In this document: positions 51,310 to 61,596 of the stretch, piece after piece
Layout of the letters: each line of letters begins with the position of its first letter
How positions within the stretch are numbered: position 1 is the stretch's first letter
Made by a program: the position numbers and the translations under genes
Source: Chaetoderma sp. LZ-2023a
Taxonomy: Eukaryota > Mollusca > Caudofoveata > Chaetodermatida > Chaetodermatidae
DNA: 64,000 bases
Direction: 5' to 3'
NCBI GenBank assembly: GCA_034401795.1
Contig: CM067369.1
Coordinates: 189,802,630 to 189,866,629 of the forward strand
The notes under the pieces: generated by a model
What the model saw: the letters and a program-made list of their open reading frames with translations, nothing else
The model's database searches: none
What the model was told of the DNA's origin: nothing

Positions 51310-52960
51310 CTGTGCAAAAGTTAAGCACCAGCAAAAACAATAGAACGTAGAAACATGATGGTACAACTAGGCTGCCATACCATTTGTCCCCGCGTTAGCT
51401 GACATAATTCCAAGTACGAAATGCACATGCATGCATGACTTCACGCCGCTTGATGTCCGTGCGTGGCGGGAAACAGCACACGTGTTCAGTTATGTAAAAG
51501 TCCAGTTTGAGGTGTAGGACATTACATACAGATTTAGGCGACAAGATTAGGAATTTTGTGTTCATGACCGTGGTTTATTTGTACAGAGAGAATTAGCTTT
51601 TGATTGTGAACCGCTATGGCAAGACGAAGGTTAAGTGATCGTGTGAAATGGCAAATCATAGGCATGCATACCACTGGTATGTCATGCAGAGAGATTGGCA
51701 AACAGCTGAACATTAACCATACTGTAATCAGTCGTTTGATTGCAAAACATGGGCAAACTAACGAGGTGAACGACAGGCCTAGATCTGGAAGACCGAAGAA
51801 GACTACTGCCCGTGATGATCGAGCCCTACTACGCCTTGTTAGGAGATCTCCATTCACCAACAGCAGAGTGCTCAGCCAGCAATGGGAAACGCGCAATAGT
51901 GTCAATGTCTACCGTCAAAAGGCGACTGTATGCTGCTGGCATGAAAGCTAGGAGACCTGTCAGACGTCCTCTCCTTACTGCACACCACAAAGAGGAGCGT
52001 CTGAGGTGCAACGAAAGAAGACACTGGAACATGAGATCCTGGAGACGGGTACACTGGTCCGATGAAAGTCGGTTCCTGCTTCATGCCACAGATGGTCGAA
52101 CTCGTGTATGGAGGTCCAGACGCACGGCGTACGACCAACGTAACATCATGGAAGAAGTTCCATTTGGTGGAGGTTCCGTTATGATATGGGGGTGCATCTC
52201 ATTTGATTGTAAGCTGGATCTGTTGACTGTACCTGGAACACTAAATGGACAAAGATATAAAGATTCCATACTGGATAGAGTTGTGGTCCCTCATTTTGTA
52301 AATCATGCACCTGGAACCCACCCTATATTCATGGATGACAACGCCCGACCACATCGTGCTAGAGCTGTGCATGAATACCTCCGCCAGAATGCCATCGAAA
52401 CCCTACCATGGCCAGCAAGGAGCCCTGACATGAACCCTATTGAGCATATCTGGGACATTCTGGGAAACATGGTGAGGAGGAGGGATCCTCCTGTGCAGAA
52501 CCTACAGGAATTAACAGATGCACTCCATCTTGAATGGCAACGAATACCACAATGGCGTATCAGTCGGGTGGTGACCAGCATGAGACGTCGTGTCCAGGCC
52601 GTCCTCCAGGCACAAGGTGGATATACCCGGTATTAATAATGACAGTCTCAAACTCGTGCACAGATGTTAAACTTCGTTTTCAGACACCATTAATGACAAT
52701 CTAGCCACGTGTGTCAACTGTAAGGCAATAGTTGTCAGTTGTGTCAACGTAACCATATTCAGGCCTCGTTTTCAAGTTCAAACAAAAACATACAGTGTTT
52801 CCCCACCATCATAATCAGCATTCCTCTAGTTGCATTATTACCTCTTGCACTAAGATGGATGGGTACATAAATGTTTATGCTATTGCTTTCTTCATAGCAC
52901 ATGAATATACCCTCGCATGTGCGTAAAAATAGGGTGGTGCTTAACTTTTGCACAGGTGTA
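51305..52960 (+). mobile_element. Tc1-like DNA transposon, copy 2 (defective)
   Basis: 1656 bp, same terminal repeats (TACACCTGTGCAAAAG...) and TA flanks. Nearly identical to copy 1 but in opposite orientation. The 4-bp length difference is explained by a 2-bp deletion and a 3-bp deletion in the transposase and a 1-bp gain in the 5' flank. Confidence 0.95.
51616..52636 (+). pseudogene. Tc1-like transposase, frameshifted
   Basis: The first 111 codons (51616-51951) follow copy 1 up to ETRN, where AG is missing (about 51898) and the frame ends early. The rest (HTH end, DDE domain) is open in another frame to 52636. All catalytic motifs (VHWSDESRF, IFMDDNARPH, SPDMNPIEHIWDIL) are unchanged. One Trp codon is missing (EERLRCNERR against EERLRWCNERR). 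Only a few amino acids differ otherwise, so the break is recent. Confidence 0.93.
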
Positions 52961-53499
52961 TATATAGTGCGGCCCTTTAGAGAGGGTCTGCACGAGCGGT
53001 TCTCGCCACCTCTTGCATCCGTCTCAAGTATATTGAGAAGAAAATAAATAAGAAAAATAGCATATAGGTAATAATAAATTGAAATGTCAATCAGGCAGCC
53101 CCAGCAGTAGCTGGGACAGCATGATTTAATACATTTATATTCATTACGGTATGCTGTTTACTTACACCGCCGGTGGTGTGTTTACAATATAGGGATCAGC
53201 AATGATTGTTGATACACAGCTATGCGGTTAGCGTATCTGTGTAGAATGATCGTAGTCATTTTGGGGACAAGGTTTCGATTTTATTAAAATATATAATAAT
53301 AAGACAAGTATATCAAAATAAGATAACAACTGCTGGTGGTAATGATGACTGCAGTGGCGGTAGCTGGCGTCGTCACCGTTGTTCTCGCAATGGTGGTCGT
53401 TGTGCTGTCGGTGCGGATGGTACTGGTGGTGGTGGTGGTGTTGCTTGAACGTGCTGGTGCGGATGTGGTGGTGGTTCCCCTCTTCTTGGCAGCTTGAAT

Positions 53500-55480
53500 G
53501 AGTTTGCTCGTGGTAGTGTAAGGAACCTGCGGAATATTCATCTGATGCCGACTCGCTTCCTACCCATGTACGGTTTATCAGGAGACGTGTGTCCCTGGTG
53601 CTACCAGAACGGGTCTTACCGGAAGCCCATCAGGACCGTCGTCCATGCAGTTTCTTGGATGGCCCAGAACCCATCCATGCAGTTTCTTGGACGGCCCAGA
53701 ACCACCACCCCGGCTATCCTTATGGTAGCCAGAGCGTCCCGAGCCACCACCCTTCCTATCATCTTTATACAGCCTCTTACTAAAGGATTTGTATGAAGAC
53801 GATTGCCCAGGTCCCTGAGAAATGGATGCCTGATGGGCATGACAGCCAGATGGATGGAAGGGCAATCTTTGCCACTGTCATTGCTGCTCCTGTCGGTGCT
53901 GCTTATAGGACTGCTGCAGCCGAGTTATCTTCGTCGACTTCCATGACTTGCAACGACTTCTTGTTCAGCAACCATAGACGCAACTTTAGAGAGAGCTTGT
54001 CGTGAAGAGCCTCCGAATAAGCCCAGACCAATGAAGGGCACAGAAGACAGTGCAGCCCTCATCTCTGGTCCTGATTCTATGCAATCGAGAACTATTCTCC
54101 TCCGTTCTGCCAATGATCTGGTGATCATCCTGGCCAGGCAATCTTGGGACAAGCACATGGTGTCACGGATAACTCCGGGAGCAGCTTCTGGCACTTCGCT
54201 TCCTTCCGCTGCGCAGGTCAGCATCTCCTGCAGGACGGTACAGCCATGGGAGAGCAGCCATAGCCCATAGCATAAGCTCATTGAACGCATCTTTATTGGT
54301 CTGAGAAACCAATGCTCGAGAACGACCCTTCGATTTCCACTCCTTATCCCCTTAGGGGCCTTTGAGAGATTATACCCTGGCTGAACCAAATGGTACGCCA
54401 CGACTTTAACATGTCAGAAGTCTGAGTATCTAGTGGAAGGGTAGGCATGGCTGAAGAGCCACTTGACAGAGTGCTAGCCCCATGCTCTGACATCAGCTCC
54501 ATCGCCGGATCGCGCTGAGACTACTGGTCAGATGCCAACCCGAGACGGTCGGACATCCAGCCAAAGACCTGCAACCACTCAGCCTCCGTGCAGAACGAGG
54601 ACTCGTCCATCAAAGGATTACCGTTCTCGTCCTCCTCACTTTTGGATGAGGTCACAGATGATCCCTGCTGAGAACTACCGACCAAACTTCCAATTCTAAG
54701 CGCGTCCATAGCTCAGCTACTCGCGGCTCATGACTAGCGAATCACCAGACATGGAATCTCCACAATCCATTGGCTCCAGCAAGGGAGCCGTGATTACATC
54801 CGCTGATACAGCAGGACGGCCCATTCTGAGAGGAGTCGGCAATCCCGCATCTGCGATGCCGATGGGAGCCGTGAAAGACGGCCTGGACGGCAATCCGACC
54901 GACAAAATCTGGATGGAAAATGCCAGACGGAACATTGACATCTCCATCCGGCTGGCAAACCTGAACATATCCCGGAGCGAGCCATGGGAAAAGCCGGAAT
55001 CAGCCATCTGAGAAAGCTCTGGCATGCCAGAGTCTTCCATCAGATCTTCCTCCTCCGCCGTCGGCTCTTGAGCCGATGCGAGAGAAGGGGCGGGTGCTTG
55101 TTCGCGTGGTTGTCCTGCACCAGACTGCATCACCGGAACCGAGGACTGGAAAAACTCGAACATGGCCTTAAACTGGGCCGCCCAGACACCCAAGGCCGAG
55201 TCCATTCATTCATTCAGGCACTCCTCCAATCACTTCACGGACGCCTGATCCATCTTGGCCACCCTATCCTTCGTGATTCTCTCCACGCATGCATGACGAT
55301 CTTTATCAAACTCGGCCACCAACTCCAATGACCACTTAACACATACATCGCAAGGAGAGCCCACCTTGCACAGGCAACGCAATGATGTCCAGCAAACTTC
55401 CACTTCATGAAGCGATTACACCGGGAACATAAGGTATCTGGAGGGGCTTTGCTCTGCCCCTTGACCCTCTGTGAACACAG
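53500..55480 (-). pseudogene. Retroelement gag-like ORF1 remnant (possibly DIRS-like)
   Basis: The minus strand starts with a cysteine-rich segment LCSRCNRFMKWKFAGHHCVA (about 55430) and CDVCVKWSLELVAEFDKDRH (about 55350). A 162-codon frame (54717-55205), a short frame (54521-54709), a 158-codon frame with SRALAERRRIVLD-like and IESGPEMRAALS text (53925-54401) and a Ser/Gly/Lys-rich tail (53578-53865) follow. The early cysteine pairs and low-complexity basic tail resemble gag-type ORF1 of DIRS-like elements. No RT or recombinase follows. Thr-rich frames at 53284-53541 come from a GGT/GTG-rich stretch. The family call is tentative. Confidence 0.45.
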
Positions 55481-57840
55481 AATAAGAATTCAAACGCTGA
55501 ACATGAAGGCGAGCACTCGCATAAGTTCTTGATTGCAATCATTGATTAATAAAAAACATTAACTTTCTCTTAAATTAACGTTAATCAAGATTTAGGCAGA
55601 AAACTATTTGAAAGTTTTTAGTGAAAATTTTATAAACACGACACTGAGATTAACTAACGTTAAAACAACCAAGAAATTAAGACCGATCGCTACATACACC
55701 CTCGAAAATGAAGTGAGCGCTAAATAACTGGCTTAAAACTGAGTGCATAGATATGCCAAACCAAAACAAAATGCTAATCATGAGCGCCACCATCTTGGCT
55801 ATAGGCGCATCCATCTTGGAAGGAAATTAACCGAGTACCAGGATAAGATTAAAATGTTAACGGGTAATGGAGCGACTCCAACAATGGCTACCATTTTAAA
55901 ACAATGTGCTAATTTAAGGAAAATTCAAACAGTCATTAATTATGGCACGAATGTATAAATTCTAGATTGATACAACCTGCTCCTGCGACGATTTTCCTTT
56001 TCTTTTCATGAAGCCAGTGATAAAAAGTCCAACAAGGCACTCGAACTGCAAATTTTAAACATAAATTGAGCTGACAAAAATGTGACTGCAAAGTAGAGCC
56101 AAATAGACAAATCTGACTGTTCTGGGGAATTGACTTGGTACCTCGAGGCTATGGTAATTCCCGGACACAGTAGGCCTATGGACAGGACCATGGAGTTTTA
56201 ATTGTTTATTTCGATCTAGAATAGATAATACACATTATCATAATGGTACATCTGGTAAGTATTATTCGCAGTAGAAATTGCTGACGCGATCATCGGGACA
56301 CTAATTGCATTTTAATTTTCTCCAAACACTGGCAAAGTATCAGTTATTTATCTAGTATGCTAGTTATCCATAAGTAAGTGCTTTAACACAAGATACAAGA
56401 TTTACCTCGCCTGGTTACGGCTATCCTAGATCGTCCAGGGAGTATGCATGTTGATGACGTCGGTCGCTTGGCCAAAATGGCGCCTCTATCTACTGGTTAC
56501 GTTAGCAATTTAAATTGTCAATATCTTAAATTGTGCTCTTGGTCTCAATTTAATGTGGAGAATTAGTACTTTAAGCCAGCTGCACACAATCTCCCAGTGG
56601 AATATCCCTTTAAGGAAAGGACCAGGGAACTAACAAATGCTCTTGAATGATAGATTTAGATAATAGGGGCCTAATCAACCTATAGCAACATGTGAAAATA
56701 GAAATAAATCGGATTAATTTGAAAAAGCAAATAAATACCATTTATGTCACTCTGGCAGGAACCAATTAGTGATGCAGGTGGTGCTGTGCGGTCTGGTGTA
56801 TGCCGAGAGAATAAATAATAACCGTTACAGCCGGTCATATAATGTCAGTTACATTTACGCTAAACTGATTAGCCACTACTTCCTGCATGTAAAATACGGT
56901 CTAATCTTAAAACAATTTGACTGAAAGCCGTTGTTTCCAAAGACAGGATCTAAATTCAGTTACATGAATTTCTAAATATTTAGTAGGCATCATGTTGCGA
57001 CCTTGAAAACCAGTAGTGTATTTTGAAATGATTTTGACTGAAACACGTTACTTTCAAATATAATGTTTTCAAAAAGGATCACTAGTGAATAACAGTAGCG
57101 AGTTAATCGCTCTACATCGGTGCCTATAGAGAATAGTATTCATACTGCTTACGAAACTATATTCAGGTTTTCTTTTCTTATATTCGATTACTCGGTACAC
57201 ATGACAGTGTGAAGCACCAGCTACAACACTAATTGGTTCCAAGCTAAGCGCTACTAGATTTAGTAAATGTCTTTTCTCAAATAATCTTGATTCATTTCCA
57301 TTTATTCATTTCCATTTTTCCCGGTGGTAGTTTATTAAATATTGTATGAAATTACCAATAAACATCAATTGTTATTTCCCTTCCTTTAATAATTCACGTA
57401 AAAAAATGTAATCTATTGCCTTATGAGTTATTTTATCATAAAAAACTGTAGAGATTTGAAGTTCAGTTTCAGTTAAATAAATGTACATACCACTTTCAAT
57501 AACACAATGATCAAGTTCCCCATCTTGTTGAAAAAGGTTTAACGATTTTGACCCACTGTTTCTGTGTCATCATAAGTTTCGGGTAGAGTCAGTTAGTTGG
57601 TGGCACACCATTAATATAAATACTGATTCGGTCTTCATTACTGTTTGCTTGCTTAGGTAATGTTCTTATTAAGAGATGTTCCATATGCCTGTTTAACATT
57701 TCTTGAGCCATGTTTTTAATCTAATATAGCAAGCAATTCACTCACACTTTATTTAAATATAACCCAGGCTGTCTGTGAAGTAAATCCCGTGTCTTGAAGT
57801 TGTCTCAACAGATTGATCATTGGGTGTAGAAGCTAGAAAA
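55480..57840. other. Region without recognisable genes
   Basis: AT-rich sequence. I see only short half-core pieces of the palindromic-core repeat ('tttgactgaaagccgttgtt' at 56920, 'ttttgaaatgattttgactg' at 57030) and a short unconvincing frame at 55743-55958. No coding block, RNA gene or tandem repeat is supported. Confidence 0.5.
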
Positions 57841-58170
57841 ATCTACGTACATCGACACATTGATATTTCGATGAAATTGAAACTTTACAACTAGGCTCAA
57901 GTTCATATGTGTAAAATGTCTTTTCTCGTGCCTGTCGCACAATTTCTTCAAATACCGGTATCATTTCGCAAAACTTTCTGAAACAATCTGGATTGAAGTA
58001 GATACCACATTTTGTTAGGTATCCACCAATACTGCTAAATTTATGTATATCTACGACTGTTGCACCATGATTTTTTTACTCTAACATATCGACCACGAGC
58101 AAGATCTACAGGTACAGCACAACATAGAATATATGGCGTATTCACGGTTTCTTCACTATTTTCAAAACCG
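57840..58170 (-). pseudogene. Decayed PC4/Sub1-like single-stranded-DNA-binding domain
   Basis: In one minus frame (58075 to 57841) the text HGATVVDIHKFSSIGGYLTK, CGIYFNPDCF, RKFCEMIPVFEEIVRQ runs about 78 codons without a stop. This matches the core of PC4-type domains: VDIRKF, a turn, PTKKGI.L, then an amphipathic helix with MIP.I. Upstream, NTPYILCCAVPVDLARGRYV lies in another frame, split at a run of seven A's (about 58073). A stop follows near 57835. PC4 proteins bind single-stranded DNA and act in transcription. Similar stand-alone domains occur in many invertebrate repetitive gene families. Broken, no complete gene. Confidence 0.55.
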
Positions 58171-58329
58171 AAACTTATTAATTTTAATTGCCTCTTTTAA
58201 ACAACATCTTATTAACTCTAATTAAATTAAATTAAAAAGATTCACAAGTGATTGAAACAAAGATTTTCAGTTTTTAGTTTTCAAATTTTTTGTTTACCAA
58301 TCATAAATGTCGCCTACCGAACACCAATC

Positions 58330-58590
58330 AAAAGCCAGGACATTCAAATGACAACAAAATGTATACACAGCTGCAAGAAAGAGCGGGAAGCAATCAATCA
58401 TTCTGACAGGTCGCCAAAATGCAAACACAGATACAGAGCGTGAAACAATCAATCATTCTGACAGGGCACCAAAATGTAAACACAGCTGAAAAAAGAGCGG
58501 GAAACAATCAATCATTCTGACAGGGGGCCAAAATGCAAATACAGCTGTAAAAAGAGTGGGAAACAAATCATTCTATGACTGTCATAGAGG
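58330..58590 (+). repeat. ~60-bp minisatellite, array 2
   Basis: Four units of 'accaaaatg-aaacacagct', '-aaaaagagcgggaaacaat' and 'caatcattctgacaggg'. Its reverse complement is the array at 41710-41870. Confidence 0.85.
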
Positions 58591-58629
58591 TGCCAGATAT
58601 AGTTTGGTAATGCATTATAAAAAGCAATC

Positions 58630-58680
58630 ATACAGGTAAGTCGTTGAATATTTTGACACTTATTGTATAAACATGTCAGA
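58630..58680 (+). repeat. Palindromic-core repeat, half-core fragment
   Basis: 'acaggtaagtcgttgaatat' and 'tttgacacttattgtataaa' keep the splice-donor-like CAGGTAAG and one diverged arm. Confidence 0.5.
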
Positions 58681-58689
58681 AAATAGCGA

Positions 58690-59930
58690 TTTCTTCCTCG
58701 GACATAGATCAGTCATCCTATGAAGTTTCAAAGCAATCCGCTAAATGGGCATGGAGTTATTATCTGGAAATCAATTTTCAAGATGGGCCATATTGGATTT
58801 GGATCATCTACAATTTCAATATGTTTCTTCCTCAGACGTAGTCCCGTCATCTTATGAAGTTTCAAAGCGATCCACTAAACAGAAATGGTGTTATTGGTCA
58901 GAAATCAATTTTCAGGATGGCCGCCAGTGGCTGATGGCCATCTTGAACTTAGGATCATCATCAATTTCAATACTTTTCTCCTCCAGACCTAGTCCAACCA
59001 CTGTATGAAGTTTCAAAGCAATCCGATAAATGCAAATTGAGCTATCGTCCGGCTGGTGGCCATGTTGGATTTCAGATTAGCATCGATTTCGATGTTTCTT
59101 CTCCAGACTGAGTCCAACCACCATATGAAGTTTCAAAGTGATCCGATAAATGGTACCACTACTATCATCGGAAAACCAATTTTGAATATGGCCACCAGTG
59201 CTTGGCAGGTATTTGTATTTCAGATCGTCAATTTCGATAGCTTTCTTCCAGAGACCTATAGTTCAACCACCCTATGAAGTTTTAAAATGATCTACTAAAT
59301 GGTAACAGTGTTATCATCTGGAAACCAATTTTCAAGATAGCCGCCTGTGACTGGTGGCCAGCTTGTACTTTGGGTCATCATCAATTTTGATAGGTTTCTT
59401 GCACAGACCTAGTCCAACCATCTTATAAATTTTCAAAGTGATCAGAGAAACTGTAACAGTAACAGCTCTCATCCGGAAACCAATTTTCAAAATGGTCGTC
59501 AGTGGCTGGCACCCATCTTGGATGTCAGATCATCGTTAATTATGATAGGATTCTTCCACAGACCTAGTCCAACCACCCTATGAAGACTCAAATAAATCTG
59601 ATAAATAGTAATGGAGTTACTGTTAGGAAATCAATTTTCAAGATGGCCGCCTGTGGCTGGCCGCCATCTTGGACTTTGGGTTATCGTCAATTTTGATAGG
59701 TCTCTTCCATAGACCTAGTCTAATCAACCTATGGCAACAGAGTTTTCATCCGGAAACCAATATTCAAGATGGCCACCGATGTCTGGTGGCCATCTTGGAT
59801 TTTGGATCATCGTCGATTTCGAATGTTTCTTCCTCCGGCCTAGTCCAATCATCATATGAAGTTTCAAAGCAATCTGAGAAATGGTAGCGGGTCATTTAAT
59901 GTCATGATCCTAGATATCAAGTTTTACACT
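58690..59930 (+). repeat. Tandem array of about nine ~140-bp units
   Basis: 'tatgaagtttcaaagc(a/g)atc' recurs near 58718, 58855, 59008, 59126, 59274, 59426, 59580 and 59856. Between these lie 'ggaaaccaattttcaagatg', 'gccgcc-gtggctggtggcca', 'tcttgga' and 'cagacctagtccaacca'. Units differ by many point changes. Short frames here are repeat artefacts. Confidence 0.85.
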
Positions 59931-59944
59931 TGGAAATATTTTAA

Positions 59945-61176
59945 AACAAGAGGCCTAAGGGGCCTGTATCGCTCACCTGGATCATAGGCATTTCAACTAG
60001 AATGTTCATTAACAATAAGTAGAACTCTGAGTTGAGCAGACTTGTAACAAGAAAACAGAGGCCATGTTTCTTTATGTATTAACTTCTCTTGAACAAACTT
60101 TAATGGTCCTTAGTCATCAACATCATCTCCCAAATTTCGGGCCGATCACTTAAGCAGTTCTGGAGGTCGTTTTCTTGAAAACTAAGGCATCCAAGATGGC
60201 CACGGAACCATTTGACCAATCAAGTTCCTTTGAACAAACTTGGTTCAGCTCTTGCCATAGATCATATTTCATGGGGTTTGCATCAATCCCACAAGCGGTT
60301 TCGGAGATTTTTAAAGATGTTTCTAAAAATCGGCCAAAATCAAAGATGGCTGGCAGACCAATTGGCTTCGTTTGAACACACTTGAATCTCTATACTCTAT
60401 GGATGCTTCCTGCCAAATATAATTGAAATTGTCCCAGTTGTTCTCGAGAAGCCATTTTAAATTTCCCATTGCTTTAGTATGGGAGCTTATGACGGGAAAA
60501 TGATCCAAGATGGCCGCCAAACCATTTATCCGACCCTTTCGACAATTACAAATTTGACATCAGAATACCTAAAAAACACATAAAACCAATTTCGGCCTCA
60601 AAATCCATCAAATAAAAAAATCCAATATGGCCACCAACCACGCTATATTTTGATTGGCCCACAGTGGCCATGTTTTTTGATGTTTTAACTTCTCTTTAAC
60701 AAACTTTAATGGCCCTTCGTCCCTAATCATATCTGCCAAATTTTGATCTGATCCATTCAGCGGTTCTGGAGAAGTTGTTGTTTTCGCTAAAACTATGTCA
60801 ATCAAGATGGCCACCGAACCATCTGACCAATCAAGTTCCCTTGAACAAACTTGGTTCAGCTCTTGCCCTAGATCATATTTCATGAGTTTTGCATCAATCC
60901 CCCCAGCAGTTTCAGAGATTTTTAAAGACGTTTCCTAAAATCGGCCAAAATCCAAGATGGCCACTGGCCAAATTGGCCGATCAGCTTCGTTTGAACAAAG
61001 TTGGATCCTTATGCCCTAAGGATGCTTCCTACCAAATATAATTGAAATCGGCCCAGTGGTTCTTGAGAAGTCGTTTAAAGGAAAAGTTGACGGACGGTTG
61101 GACGGATTGATGACAGACACATGACAGACGGTCGCCACGGCATAATCTCACTTGGCCTTTCAGGCCAGGTGAGCTA
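59945..61176 (+). repeat. 'GCTCACCTGG' interspersed repeat, copy 2 (complete)
   Basis: Starts 'aggggcctgtatcgctcacc' and ends 'tttcaggccaggtgagctaa', so the ends (GCTCACCTGG / CCAGGTGAGC) are inverted. A ~560-bp internal block ('aacaaactttaatgg', 'ccaagatggcca', 'caaacttggttcagctct', 'ccaaatataattgaaa') occurs twice (about 60080-60430 and 60680-61055). A GACGGACGG tail lies just before the end. The copy at 8988 has one block. No open frame of note. Confidence 0.75.
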
Positions 61177-61596
61177 AAAACCATATTAGCATAGTCATGT
61201 ATCATATCAAATGAAAGATAATGATGAGAAACTGCCAAAAATACATATTATTATTGATTATATTGCTCGTACTAATCTATGGGACCAAATAAACAGATTT
61301 AAGACAATGTTATAATGCATTTTGCAATATCACTTTTATGAATGATGTTAAATATTAACATTTAAATGCCACATGATTACATGCGATTCGAATTACTTCA
61401 TTTAAAGACTAAACAATGGCATAAGAACTATATATAACCAAATAGATACTAAAACTCATTTAATGACACCATGTACGTAGAACATCTCAGCTGTATCAGA
61501 AACTTTGACAATGAATTACAATTAGTGATGAGCATCCTCCAATAAAATAGACCATAAACGTAGTAATTCACTTTGTATCTTTAGAAACAATAACAT

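Noticed and set aside
53284-53541. Thr-rich secreted-protein-like frame
   Set aside because: It reflects a GGT/GTG-rich stretch on the plus strand and has no signal peptide or partner exon.
58745-60375. Several 60-90 codon frames with Gln-Phe and Ser-rich text
   Set aside because: They lie inside the ~140-bp tandem array and the GCTCACCTGG repeat and differ from unit to unit.
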